Assembly (NCBI GenBank): GCA_039621445.1
Contig: CP154955.1
Span: 39,874,426 to 39,938,425 of the forward strand
DNA from: Euglena gracilis
Taxonomy: Eukaryota; Euglenida; Euglenophyceae; Euglenales
Length of the DNA: 64,000 nucleotides
Direction of reading: 5' to 3'
Below, piece after piece: positions 1 to 9,561 of the stretch (positions within the stretch are counted from its first letter, which is position 1; every line of letters begins with the position of its first letter). The notes beneath the pieces were generated by a model, which searched no databases, had not been told where the DNA came from, and saw nothing but the letters and a program-made list of their open reading frames with translations. A program made the translations under genes and the position numbers.

Positions 1-79
1 AGATCGGAACGCAAGACCGAAAGTTGCTGAAACAGCACCGGCAGAAAATATTTCTGCTGCAACAATACTGGCACAGGGC

Positions 80-505
80 GTGGATTACCTACGTCCTCGA
101 GGTTTACATCTATTTCCTGGAATATATCAGTGGATATCAGTGAATATATCAGTGGATATCCACAGGAAGTGGATACCTCGGGCATACAACGAGGTAGACG
201 CCAGGCCCAATGACCCAGACCGACGCAGGATGAACCTGCGTCCGGACTGGCAGGAGGCCCAAACCGGCCTCCAGGAGCACCTCGAAACCCAGTTCGGGAA
301 TATCCTGATCTGGGAGGACTTCGAAGCCTTTTTTGCGGCACGCGAGGTGAAACAGCCTCATTATGCTCTGCTGTTGCCCGCCTTCCTGGAAGACACAGGC
401 GAATACGGCATGGGCTGTAATTGTCGGATGCAGTGGGAAGACCTCTGCATAATCAATGGGGGCGTTTGGCCGGACCAACTTAGCCGGCTGGCCGGACCAA
501 CCTAG
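80..505 (+). CDS. Unassigned ORF, 141 codons
   Basis: I do not recognise this protein. From about residue 40 it looks like ordinary soluble protein (DPDRRRMNLRPDWQEAQTGL, then NILIWEDFEAFFAAREVKQP) and is more GC-rich than the flanks, while the first 30 residues come from a low-complexity ATATCAGTGGATATC repeat and are probably not coding. The ORF ends in a short tandem repeat. It lies 1.3 kb upstream of a retroelement on the same strand, so it could be a 5' part of that element or an exon of a host gene cut by the window edge. Confidence 0.25.
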   Translation: MDYLRPRGLHLFPGIYQWISVNISVDIHRKWIPRAYNEVDARPNDPDRRRMNLRPDWQEAQTGLQEHLETQFGNILIWEDFEAFFAAREVKQPHYALLLPAFLEDTGEYGMGCNCRMQWEDLCIINGGVWPDQLSRLAGPT

Positions 506-537
506 CCGGCTGGCAGACCAACCTAGCCAGCCAACAT
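475..537. repeat. Short minisatellite, ~24-bp unit, about 3 copies
   Basis: Three imperfect tandem copies of a unit containing GGACCAACCTAGCCGGCTGG, with substitutions between copies. It forms the end of the preceding ORF. Confidence 0.7.
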
Positions 538-1220
538 GCCTTCCCCCCAGCTGTCCGTCCAGATGAAAGCCACTTTCGCTAGCCGCCCGGCCATCCAGAC
601 CAACAATGCGTTCGCCGCACGCAGTCATGTTTGGAGCAGGAAAAAAATGTGTGTGTTCTGGATGGGACTAAGTTCGCCCGTGCCAAAGTTTGCTCGCATA
701 GGGTCACTGTGCTGAATGTTCAGACCGAAATGCGGCCCGCGTGGTGGCTTTATCGCTTGGGTGCTCGGGACGAAAAAGAAACCTGCCAGAGGCGCCCCCC
801 AAAAAAACCGGTCCCCACCTGTGGCACTAAAAGTGCCTCCCAAACTGGGGCAGTCTCAAAGAATTCTTTAAGAACTATAACCAAGACGCGTGTCCCAAAA
901 TGCCCCAAGGTCTGGCCCAAGGTGGCACCAAACTGGGGGGGGGGGGCTCAACAGAATGTTTTCAGAACAAGAACGCTACAACAAAGCCTTTTTCAAATGC
1001 CCTTGGCAAAAAACAATCAAACAACCTTGTTGAACTGCAAAGGCAGAAAGCAAAGGTGAACATTGCAACAAAGAAGAGAGCACGGTTTACAGCAACAGGG
1101 TTCTGTGTTTTTCTGTAAAATACCAAAGGACCCTGACAAAAACAATTTAATATCCTTCACTTCATACTCTTTGTCTCTTCTTGGTTCATCTTCTGCTTCT
1201 TCACACTTCAACCTGTGAGT
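538..1220. other. No gene seen
   Basis: Mixed-composition sequence with one G9 run near 938. ORFs here are short, overlap on both strands and show no recognisable protein character. Confidence 0.4.
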
Positions 1221-1221
1221 C

Positions 1222-1460
1222 AAGGGGGGGGTCGGCACACCCCCCCCCCCCTCACCGACCCCCTCGCCACGCCATTTTACCCCCCCTCCCCCCTTTTCAG
1301 GCCCCCTCGCCACGCCATGTCAGCCGCGCCAAAGAAAATTTTCTTGGGAAACCCCCGCGCACCCCTCCCCCCCCCCATCCGGGACCCCCTCGCCACGCCA
1401 ACCCCCCCCCCCCCCCTAGCCGGACGGCTCGCCACGGCGTGCCGACCCCCCAAAGGGAAG
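1222..1460. repeat. C/G-run palindromic element with CCCTCGCCACGCCA repeats
   Basis: The left end has GGGGGTCGGCACACCCCC and the right end GGCGTGCCGACCCCCC, which are inverted relative to each other. Between them are several copies of CCCCTCGCCACGCCA separated by C runs of 6-15 and an A/T patch. The overlapping proline/histidine-rich ORFs are artefacts of this composition. It belongs to the family of C-run-left, G-run-right elements found throughout the window. Confidence 0.6.
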
Positions 1461-1774
1461 CACAGACGAAAGACAAAAAAAGATAACAGGCAATGTGGTG
1501 CAAAAAAAACATGACGCAATGGCAGTTCGGGGGTGCAATTTACAGAATTACAGTTTGAATGCGAGGGAAAGTAAATTGGAAGGCAAGAAAACAGAGAATG
1601 CAAGGCCAAAAAGTCCCCAAGTCACCAGGCCCAAGACACAGATCTGCAGCTGTAGCTCTGTGAAATGGCAGCAAAAGTTCCAAAACTGTAAAACACGACT
1701 AGAAAACCATGAGAACGCTCAGAAAATGATGTAAAAACAGAACGCCCAACAAACAACATGCCACACAAGAGCGT

Positions 1775-2534
1775 GTGACTCAAAATTGTCACCCAGCGGA
1801 CCAAATTTTGGAGGGGATGGTCTCCTTCTTCAGCGAGGCGCAGCGGGTGGCGCTGCTGCGGAGTACGGTGGACGAGGCGACGGCGTTGCACATCGACCTG
1901 ATGATGGAGAACCTACCCCGAGATGCCGTTCGAGGAGCTGTGGGCGAGGCTGGACCTGGAGCTGGGTGGAGACAACCGAGAAGCACTACGAAGGAAGCTC
2001 CGTCACCTCAAGGTGGTGACGCGGGGCAAGCTGACGGAGCGCGAGTGGCCGGAGTACTTCGCCAACGCCAAGGCGCTGGCGATTCAGATCGGGGACATGA
2101 CGGACGTTGTGCTAGCCCGCCTAGTGGTGGACCAGCTGGGCTAGCCATGGAGAAAGCGGCTGGCCCATGAAGAGGATCGGCGCCGTGACCACGCGGCGCT
2201 GGTCCTGGAAGGCGTACCGGAGGATGTGACGGCGGCAGAGGTGACGGAGATGGTGGTTGAGGTGACGGGCGGTGTGCCGAAGGTAGTGGATCGCCAAGAC
2301 AGAAGGATCAAGGTGGTCCCTGCGGACGATGACCACTGGGCGTCCATCAAGGCGGTGTATGACCAGCAGAAGCTGGTGGAGCCATCGTCCGGGTGGCACC
2401 GGACACCGGCGGAGTTCACCGCCACCCAAGTCAACGACCTTCATGGTGCGGTGGCCCAGGGTGGACCAGCGGACCGCCACCATGGGCGACCCCGAGCCGG
2501 CCCACCGCATGCCGGCAGCCCTTCTTCTTCATAG
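1775..2534 (+). pseudogene. Gag-like ORF of a retroelement, broken
   Basis: The sequence reads as a charged, helical, gag-like protein in two frames. The first part (1775 to about 1918) has FFSEAQRVALLRSTVDEATA. The frame then shifts and continues from 1923 as MPFEELWARLDLELGGDNRE, then LTEREWPEYFANAKALAIQI. An in-frame TAG at 2142-2144 interrupts it, after which the same frame resumes with HEEDRRRDHAALVLEGVPED and DRRIKVVPADDDHWASIKAV. No zinc knuckle is visible. GC content is far above the flanks. The assignment rests on character and on the methyltransferase domain immediately downstream; it could instead be another element-encoded protein. Confidence 0.5.
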
Positions 2535-2689
2535 TACACCGCTCTTACCAGCCTCGTCCCTGGTGCGGATGTTTGGTCTCATCCACCTCCTTCTTCCTTT
2601 TCTTTCTTCCCCGTCTCCTTCTTCACTTCCTTGATGTTAGACTCCTCCTGGATTCCTTGATTCGCCTTGGTATCGGTCTCGTCCTCTTC

Positions 2690-3609
2690 AACTTCGAAGT
2701 CTCCAAAGGAAGGGGAGAGACTCTGCCTGCGGCAGGTGTCGAAGGCGAAGCCGACACTATCGTCCCATCAACATCACCGAGTGTGCCGAAGGCGAAGGTG
2801 ACATCATCGTCCTCAACTCCGACGGCATCGGCAACAAAGACATCATCGTCCTCTTCAACGCCGACGGCATCGAAGACAGCATCGAAATCGAGTCTACCAA
2901 GGTCTACGTCATCGCCATCAACAACGCCGACAACATCATCACCGAAGGCCCCACCAAGTCTCCACAAGACACCACCACAAGAAAGACAAGCACCGGCGAA
3001 GGAGGTTGAGAAGGCACCGGCGAAGAGGGAGAAGAAAGTGCCGGTGAAGAAGGCGGCAAAGGAAGAGAAGGAACGATGGGCGCTGGACCTGTTCTCCGGA
3101 ACGGGCAGTGTCAGAAGAGCGCTGGAGAAGATGGGCTTCAAGGTGATCAGCGTGGACTGGGATGAGAAGTGGAAGCCGCACATCGTAGCCGACGTGAGGA
3201 AGTGGAGGTACTGGGAGCAGTACGCTCCGGGCTACTTAAAGGTCATTGCGGCGTGCCCGCCCTGTACCGAGTACTCCACAGCCCTCACCACCCGCAAGAG
3301 GAGGCTCCGCATGGCGGACGCGGTGGTGAAGGACACAAGGGAGTTGTTGGAGTACTTGGCGCCTACGCGGCGGTGGATTGAAAACCTGAGGCTCGGCTTG
3401 CTGCGGTGGCGACGAGTCCGGATGTGGACTACTACAGCTTCGCGGAGTACGGGTATCGCCAGTCGACCCGCTTATGGGTAAGCGACGCGATGGCGAAGGA
3501 GCTGGACGACGTCATCTGCGGTGGAAAGTGTGGCAGCATGGTGGAAGGACCAGACGGCGTACGACGACATCGGCTACAGTTGGGAGGGTGGGAGGGTTGG
3601 GATGGGTAG
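2690..3609 (+). pseudogene. C5 cytosine DNA methyltransferase-like domain of a retroelement
   Basis: After a Ser/Thr/Pro-rich and Lys-rich linker (about 2740-3075) comes a catalytic-type domain: motif I as ALDLFSGTGSVRRALEKMGF, an acidic strand VISVDWDEKW, then the motif IV loop VIAACPPCTEYS with the Pro-Cys pair, then RLRMADAVVKDTRELLEYLA and WIENLRLGLL where relatives usually have ENP. A frameshift near 3400 moves the remainder to another frame: DVDYYSFAEYGYRQSTRLWV, matching the family's DYC-Y-x-YRKxTRLW segment, then GGKCGSMVEG. Such methylase domains carried by LTR retroelements are known from several protists and algae. I saw no reverse transcriptase, integrase or LTRs nearby. The frameshift and ENL for ENP indicate a dead copy. 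Confidence 0.78.
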
Positions 3610-3879
3610 AACCCCTTTGGAAACCTCCCAACTTAACCCAACTGTCGACTTCGCAACCTGGGGAGGGGTGAAGAAGCCATTTTTTTCACTTTGCGCAAAA
3701 TCATTTTTTTTCGTTGACCCGAAGAGTTTCCCCCAAACTCGGCTGGTCAAGAAAATGGAGGGAGGGGGACATATGGGGTTATCGGTTTGTATTCAAACAG
3801 CCATGGTGAAAGTGGTTTGTGGGGTCCCAAAAAACAAAAAGCACCAAAGGAGGGAATAAAAAGTCGGTTTGTGGCCAAA

Positions 3880-4022
3880 AGCCAAACCGGACGCCGGGTT
3901 TTGGACAAAACCGGCGTTCCTAACGCCGGGTTTTAAGACAGAACCGGCGTCCGGAAAACCCGTGGGGGGGGGGGACGCCGGTTCTGTCCTGAACCCGGCG
4001 TCTCAAACGCCGGTTTGAACAT
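3880..4022. repeat. ACGCCGGTT palindromic cluster
   Basis: Six alternating direct and inverted copies of a GACGCCGGTT/AACCGGCGTT core lie in about 140 bp and include a G11 run, so the whole block can fold into nested hairpins. No coding. Confidence 0.7.
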
Positions 4023-4239
4023 CAAGAAGTGCCGTGGGGTTTTTTCAAGGATTTTTATTTCGGCCGCCAACGGCGGCCGAGACGGAAATGTATTTTACAA
4101 TTTCATTATCCAAAAATGTGCTTTTAACTGGCAAGGTGGCTGCCGAAGGTAGCCGAGACGGTAACGCCCTTTGAACCATTGAACATGGCATTACAAAGAA
4201 AAATATCACATTCATGCTGGAAAAAAAAAATTTCTTTCC

Positions 4240-4446
4240 AAAATCCCGGGGGGGGGGCGGCTGCCCCCCCCTGACCCCCCCTTGTGACACCGATGCCCCC
4301 CCCAAAAATAAGACCCCCCCAAAATTAAGACCCCCCCAAAATTAAGACCCCCGCTGAGCCAATCCAGCAAAAAAACAAAAATAAGACCCTCCCAATAAAT
4401 AAGACCTCTCCCTGACGGCGCAAAGCGCCGAAGAAGTTTGAAAACA
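4240..4446. repeat. C-run element with AAAATAAGACCC key
   Basis: Repeated units of C7-8 followed by AAAATAAGA or AAAATTAAGA, ending in a GGCGCAAAGCGCC hairpin. The same key and hairpin recur at 5359-5560, 23290-23400 and 44835-45310, so this is a dispersed family. Confidence 0.65.
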
Positions 4447-4449
4447 TAG

Positions 4450-4542
4450 TTGGCGTTTTTATTTTGTTTTTTTTTAAAAAAAGTTTTTTTTTGTTTTTTA
4501 TTAAAAAAAACGGGCAAAAAAAACGGCAAAAAAAAACAAAGG
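4450..4542. repeat. A/T-run palindrome (T8/A8 family)
   Basis: Runs of T and A form an imperfect hairpin (GTTTTTTTTTAAAAAAAGTT type). Similar blocks sit at 5163-5245, 5690-5755, 6430-6510, 6738-6815, 10225-10395 and 10665-10745. Two are followed by the same GGGTTTGGGG flank, so they are dispersed copies and not only base composition. Confidence 0.55.
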
Positions 4543-4759
4543 GGAAAATGATGGTCCAAATTTTGCCTTTGATCGCAAGGGTGAACCAATCTTAGCTCAA
4601 ATGACTTGAAAACCAATACTTTTGGTTGTCTTCAACAAGAATGGTCAAAATAGGGCATTTTTCTGCCATTTTGGCTGGAAACCATTCCAAACTAGGTCCT
4701 TTTTTGACAGAGCGCGGGAACAAAAGGCAGAATTTAACTATGCTTTTTGTGTTTGGGAT

Positions 4760-5099
4760 CAGACAATTGCTTAAGCACTGACAAACCCCCCCCTGGGGGG
4801 GGGTGGGTGACTGGTTTTTTCAAAGTGACTGACTGGTTTTTGGCCCGGACCCCTCCCCCCCCCCCCGGGGGGGGTCGGCCAGGAGTGGGCAAAAGTGGCT
4901 TGAGTGACCCCGGCGCCGAAGGCGCCGGAAAAATTTTTTGGGCCTAAAATGGCCTAAAGTGACTGGAAAGTGGCCGTTTTTCTGAGTGGCCGACCCCCGG
5001 GGGGGGGGGTAGTGACTGGCTGGTTTTTTGAAAATGAGTGACTGACTGGTTTTTAAAAAAGTGGAGTGACCCCCCCCCGGGGGTCGGTAAGCAATTGTA
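4760..5099. mobile_element. Non-autonomous element, 340 bp, 10-bp target duplication
   Basis: The element begins CAGACAATTGCTTA and ends TAAGCAATTGTA, an 11-bp perfect inverted pair. It is flanked by the direct repeat TGTTTGGGAT at 4750-4759 and 5100-5109, which I read as the target site duplication. Inside are three C-run/G-run hairpins, repeated GTGACTGACTGGTTTTT, and the palindrome GGCGCCGAAGGCGCC. There is no coding capacity. A relative lies at 22419-22719 with different outer ends, and its internal GACTGACTGG motif recurs at 52505-52770. Confidence 0.8.
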
Positions 5100-5358
5100 T
5101 GTTTGGGATGGGCAAAAAAAGCTAAAATTAAAAGCAAAAAAAATTTTGCCCTGGACCCTCAATGGCGTTTTTTTTGTTTTTTTTCAAAAAAACATGTTTT
5201 TTTTAAAAAAACGAGTTTTTTTTGACTTCGTTTTAAACGAAGTGCCAGCTATGTTTGAAAATATCCCTAAAAAGTAACTTTCACACACAAAAATGATGAA
5301 ACTTCAAAAAATAAATTTTTTGAAGTGCAAAAAAGCAAGCTAAATGTCGTCTTAGGTG

Positions 5359-5605
5359 TGAACCCCCCCCAAAAAAAATGAGACCCGGGTCATATTTTGG
5401 GGTCCGTTGCTGGAACCTTCCTCGGGGGGTCTTATTTTTGGATTTTTTCTTGGCCGACCTGGCCCGAAAAAAATATCGTTTTTCAGCTTCCCAGAAGCAT
5501 TAAAATTTTTCCTTCGGCGCTTCGCGCCATGTGTAAATTGGTGTAAGCACCATCCCCCCCCCTTGTGTACCCCCATTATGAACCCCCTGGGGGGGAGGTA
5601 CATAA
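5359..5605. repeat. TCTTATTTT-key element and TACATAATG palindrome
   Basis: The first part shares long stretches with 44835-45070 (GGTCCGTTGCTGGAA, CTTCGGCGCTTCGCGCC, CATGTGTAAATT), so the two are copies of one element. It is followed at about 5553-5605 by a C-run/G-run palindrome whose key GGTACATAATGGGG also appears at 10405-10482. Confidence 0.65.
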
Positions 5606-5971
5606 TGGGGGGCTCAGTCCGAAGAGGAAGGCACCTAGCCCGGCCATCCGCAGGCACGTCCGCCCCATTGTGAACCAAGATTGGCCTTTCGTTTTTTTTA
5701 AAACAAAAGACAAAATTTTTTAAAAAAAATTGTTTTTTTTTAAAAAAACGCCATTGGGGGTTTGGGGTGGAAATTTTTTATTGATTCCCCCCCCCCGGAA
5801 AAGGCATGAGGCGGCATTTTTTTTTGATTTCACAGGTCATTTTTTCACAAATGCCTGGAAGGAACGAAGACAATGTTTGGAAGGTATTTACGAAGTTCAA
5901 GCCAGCTGGGAAGTCTTACAATTGGGGAAGATGCAACGGCTGCCAGAAGGAGCTTCCTGGTGTGATATTTG

Positions 5972-6008
5972 GTTTGTGATGTGTTTTTGACAAAATGTCT
6001 TCTTTCAG
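5972..6008 (+). other. Short GT-AG intron in the hAT gene
   Basis: A 37-nt segment GTTTGTGATG...TTCTTTCAG splits the BED finger between its Cys-Cys half and its His-Cys half. Removing it joins PGVIFG to LVDRLHEH in frame. Confidence 0.7.
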
Positions 6009-6341
6009 GGCTGGTAGACCGCTTACACGAACATGCTGGCACTTGTGAAGCCCTGCAAGAAAAGGGGACGTGGGAAAAATCTTCTCGGCCCCCCACGAAA
6101 AAGATCAAGCAAACCGTGCTGCCATTTGGAGCAACAACAATTGAGGCACCGTTTCCGTGTACATGTAAATTATTAACTCAAACTTCAGGTTGATCGGTTG
6201 GAAAGGCAAGTTGGGCGCTTTGTACATGGGACAAACAGCCCATTCAAAATTGTTGAACACCCGGAGTATGTGGCGATGATGAACGTGGCTAGCCCTGATA
6301 TAAAGTTGCCGAAGCGCAAAGTTGTGGGAGGGCGGATTTTG

Positions 6342-6868
6342 AACCAGGGTGTTGCAAGCTGCTGGTTGGAGTGGGACCCCCCTTGTCAACTTCCACCCCC
6401 CCCCTGCTGAGCTGCCGAGCTCATACTTGGCGTTTTTTTTTGTTTTTTTTAAAAAAAAACAACGTTTAAAAAAAACACCAAAAAAAACATCAAAAAAAAA
6501 ACAAAAGGAAATTTTCATTGAAAAAACTCGTTATGAAACACCCAAACCATACTTCGAATCCTACTAAGTTCAAAAATTGCCAAAAAAATGGTCAAAAACA
6601 TTCAAAAAATGCAAAAAATGCAACTGTAGGACTTTTTTCATTTTTTGTTTAAGGAAATATTTGGCAGAAATTCCCCAAAACTTGCCAAAAATGATTGAAA
6701 ATATGCATTCAAAAAATTTTCCGAGCAAAACCTTGTTGGCTTTTTTTTTGTTTATTTTAAAAAAACATTGTTAGAATTAAAAAAAAACAAAAAAAACAAA
6801 GTCCAAAAAAAACAGGTTGCCAACTATGGCTGAGCTGAGAGCATTTCCTTTAGCAACACCCTGTTCTT
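6342..6868 (+). other. Nonconventional (euglenid-type) intron in the hAT gene
   Basis: The intron starts AACCAGGGTGTTGC and ends GCAACACCCTGTTCTT. CAG is at +4 to +6 and CTG at -8 to -6. The 11 bases CAGGGTGTTGC (6345-6355) are perfectly complementary to GCAACACCCTG (6853-6863). Removing it joins VVGGRILN to TVYDEEWKKF in frame, as expected for hAT proteins. A GT-AG reading with an AG at 6874 is also in phase, but it ignores the perfect end-to-end pairing. The interior carries a C-run and two A/T palindromes and no coding. Confidence 0.75.
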
Positions 6869-6971
6869 AACACAGTGTATGACGAAGAATGGAAAAAGTT
6901 TGCAAATTCTTTAGAAATAAAATATTGCACCATGGCAATGGATGGGTGGTCCACTTTAACGAGGCAGCCAT

Positions 6972-7779
6972 ACATAGAGTTGTGCCTGGACTGGAAAAAT
7001 AAAATATTTTTCAATTCAATTGAAAAAATTCATGAAAATTTTCAAAAATATGAAAAATATTTTGAAAAATATGAAGGCGGTGATCCCAATTTAGGAAGGT
7101 GATCCTCATTCCTCACTCTTGAGCCATAAAGGGTATCCCATTGTCCACACATGCCTTTGGAAATTGACAAACCACATGGGTGGGGGTTATGAGGCTTCTG
7201 AAGTGCCTTCGTGTGGGCCAATTTTCGGTTCAAAATCGTAATTTTACTTTTTATTATTTAAAAAATGGCATTGGATGTGACAAAAAAATGTGGCAGTTTT
7301 TGACATCTTGGTACAAATCCACCAAACAACAACCCCAAATTGAAAGAGGAAAATTTTCGCCCCCTCAACCCATGAGTTCTGGACTTGTTTGGCGAGACAG
7401 CAGCGACGTCCAACACACACACAAAAGTTCAATGAAAAGCTGAGATCTTAATGTGAGAAATTGAAGGGGAAAAAAAACTCAAAGAATGTGGTGAGAAATT
7501 TCACACTGTTCAATTTTTTTTCCAAAACCTCGGGGGGGCCCAACCCCTCACTTTTACGCATGGGGAGCCAACTCACAACGTCATGGTATCCTTTTGTAAA
7601 AGAAAATGCTCCTGAAACTTGAATTTCCTTGTGTCAGCCCCTTCTGTCAGCAATCAACGTGTATGCAAAAGGAAATGATATTTTTCAAGTTTGAAAAACA
7701 AAAAATATATTTTTCAATTTTTCAATTGAAATTTTTCAATGAAAATTTTCATTTATTTTTCAGGCACAACCCTGGCCAT
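6972..7779 (+). other. Nonconventional intron in the hAT gene
   Basis: The intron begins ACATAGAGTTGTGCCTG and ends CAGGCACAACCCTGGCCAT. The ends are complementary at 12 of 14 positions (TAGAGTTGTGCCTG with CAGGCACAACCCTG). CTG lies at -8 to -6, and +4 to +6 is TAG where CAG is usual. Excision joins ...TRQPY to IAILLANRLIDTVDTTG in frame. A second inner inverted pair rich in AATTGAAAAA lies near both ends (about 6999-7050 and 7700-7763). Confidence 0.72.
7390..7545. repeat. Dispersed repeat, copy 1 (copy 2 at 11812-11975)
   Basis: Both copies share GGCGAGAC, then CTTAATGTGAGAAATTGAA, then AAAGAATGTGGTGAG, and end at a C/G-run block. They are diverged copies of one repeat; this one lies inside the nonconventional intron of the hAT gene. 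Confidence 0.6.
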
Positions 7780-7917
7780 ATATTGCAATTTTGCTGGCAA
7801 ATCGACTCATCGACACCGTAGATACCACGGGCCACACACACACGGGGGATTACCTTGCCAAATTGATGGACCAGTCCATGGAGAAAGCTCTCCTCCAAAC
7901 GAAAGTGGTTGTAGTGG

Positions 7918-7966
7918 GTATGCATTTTTTTCTTTCTTTGGTGATTCAACAATTTATCTTTCTCAG
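7918..7966 (+). other. GT-AG intron in the hAT gene
   Basis: A 49-nt GTATGC...TTTCTCAG intron. Removal joins ...TKVVVV to AIVIGNASNMEN in frame, rebuilding the conserved hAT strand before the N-A-x-N-M motif. Confidence 0.8.
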
Positions 7967-8092
7967 CAATTGTCATTGGCAATGCCTCAAACATGGAAAA
8001 TATGCGTGCAAAAGTTTCGGGCCAGGGTGTTTTCAAATATGGGTATCAAGCCCATGTGTTGGATCTTGTTGCCGAGGACTTGGTGCAAAAAG

Positions 8093-8538
8093 CAGGGCTG
8101 CATAGAGGTAGAGGTAGAGGTCAAAGGCCTCTACCTCTATGTCAACCACCTCTACCTCTACCTCTACCTCTATGACACCTCTATGTCTGCAAAATGTACC
8201 AAAATGGCCTCAAAAGGGGTCATAAAACACCCCATCTGCACAGAAAATGGCAATTTTGCATGAAAACACATGCAAAACGGCGAGGGGATGAGAAACAATA
8301 TGTGGGTTGGTTTGAAAGTTGTTGGCGCAGTTATGTGACCACATTGAGCAATTCTGAAAACCTTTCATGTATTTCTCCTTTGCTTGCAAAAAAAATTCCT
8401 TTATTGAGTCATTTTCCTTTGGTTTTTGACATAGAGGTGACATAGAGGGATAGAGGAGGTTGGAAAACCTCAACCTCAACCTCTACCTCTACCTCTACCT
8501 CTACCTCTACCTCTATCCCTCTACCTCTATGCAGCCTT
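8093..8538. mobile_element. CAGGG-ended MITE inside a transposase exon, 8-bp TSD
   Basis: Ends are CAGGGCTGCATAGAGG and CCTCTATGCAGCCTT, inverted with one mismatch and extended inward by (GTAGAG)n and (CTCTAC)n. The direct repeat GCAAAAAG lies at 8085-8092 and 8539-8546. Deleting the element plus one repeat joins GTG CAA AAA to GAC AAG GGA and restores the hAT reading frame (AEDLVQK-DKGRATISGHM). The CAGGG ends and 8-bp duplication fit a hAT-type MITE. The complementary ends also resemble the nonconventional introns upstream, so it may be removed from RNA. Confidence 0.88.
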
Positions 8539-9089
8539 GCAAAAAGACAAGGGAAGAGCCACCATTTCTGGGCATATGCAAGAAATCTTGACTAAGTTTC
8601 GTAATGTGTATGCTCTGGCTGGCGCCTTAGCAAGATAAAATTACCAGGCCAGGCGGAGGCCCTGCGACCAATGTTCCATTTCTCACTCCGGTTCCTCAAA
8701 TTTCTCACCCCCCCCCCTTCATCACGGGCCTTTAGCTTGTCGCTGGCCCCCATCGCCTAGCGACACTCGCTGGTGCTCCCTTCGTGATTGTTTTGCTTAT
8801 TTTGACAAACAAACGGGACAGGACTAAAGTCCTTTTCCACCGCCATTGGTCTGACCTCACCCGCATTGCCCGTGCCAAGTTGCCACCGGGAGACCCAACC
8901 CGTTTGATTTTGCAGAATGCAAACATCTCAAATTCATTCACAAACCTTCTCGCAATATTTGATCCAGTTTCCAATGTGTTACAATTGATGCAACGAGAAA
9001 CTTGCACACTTGCAGAATGTGTTGAGATTTGGATTGAGCTGCTTGAAAGAGTTCCAAAAAAGCAAGGGGGCTACACAGTTAACTATATG

Positions 9090-9278
9090 GCACCCCCCCG
9101 GAAGCGGTTTGACCCCCCCAGCGACTATTAGGGGGGGGGTTGACAATTAGGGGGGGGTACTCAATTTACCCCACATTTCCATGGGTCCACGGGTAACCCC
9201 CCCCCCCCTAATTGTCGCCCCCCAACGGGGGGGGGGGCGACTATTAGGGGGGGGTGACAAATTGGGGGGGGGTCACGT
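9090..9278. repeat. C/G-run element with ACTATTAG / ACAATTAG key
   Basis: Units of G7-9 followed by TGACAATTAG or CGACTATTAG lie on the right, and inverted C-run copies (CCCCCTAATTGTCGCCCCCC) on the left. It separates two parts of the hAT transposase coding sequence. Confidence 0.7.
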
Positions 9279-9561
9279 TATTGTTGCCGCAAGACAATAC
9301 GCAGACAGCTTGGGGCATGAAGTTGCGACAGCTTTGACGTTGTTTCTTGCCAAGAGCGGTCCATTTTTCCCCAAGTTTGTTTTCTCAAGTGGGTGATCCT
9401 ACTTCTTGGTGGCAAGCGGGGCGTCTCTCTGGCTTTCTTGGCCCCCTCGTGTCCGTTGCCTTACGGCTGTGTGCCATTGCCAACCTGGAGCGTAATTTTT
9501 CAACCATGGGGTCAATGCAACAATTAACTGTCTTGAAGGATGGTTGGTGATTCAAGATTGC

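Larger units (their letters stand above)
5851..9558 (+). pseudogene. hAT-superfamily DNA transposase gene (BED + DUF659 + dimerisation), broken
   Basis: Exons in order: 5851-5971 and 6009-~6157 give a BED-type zinc finger (VWKVFTKFKPAGKSYNWGRC, CNGC, then LVDRLHEHAGTC). ~6190-6341 gives LERQVGRFVHGTNSPFKIVE. 6869-6971 gives CTMAMDGWSTLTRQPY, the hAT DGW motif. 7780-7917 gives LIDTVDTTGHTHTGDYLAKL. 7967-8092 gives AIVIGNASNMENMRAKV and HVLDLVAEDL, the DUF659 block. 8547-8640 continues it. 8850-9060 gives HWSDLTRIARAKLP and IFDPVSNVLQLMQ. 9277-9555 holds the dimerisation domain DPTSWWQAG to LERNFSTMG. Frame breaks near 6160, 8635 and 9395, a MITE at 8093-8538, a C/G-run element at 9090-9275 and a missing C-terminus make this copy inactive. 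The start is the ATG just before the BED finger. Confidence 0.9.

Noticed and set aside
2393-3481. 362-codon ORF as one intact gene
   Set aside because: Its first 100 codons overlap the gag-like frame out of phase, and its last 25 codons follow a frameshift; only the linker and most of the methyltransferase domain are in this frame.
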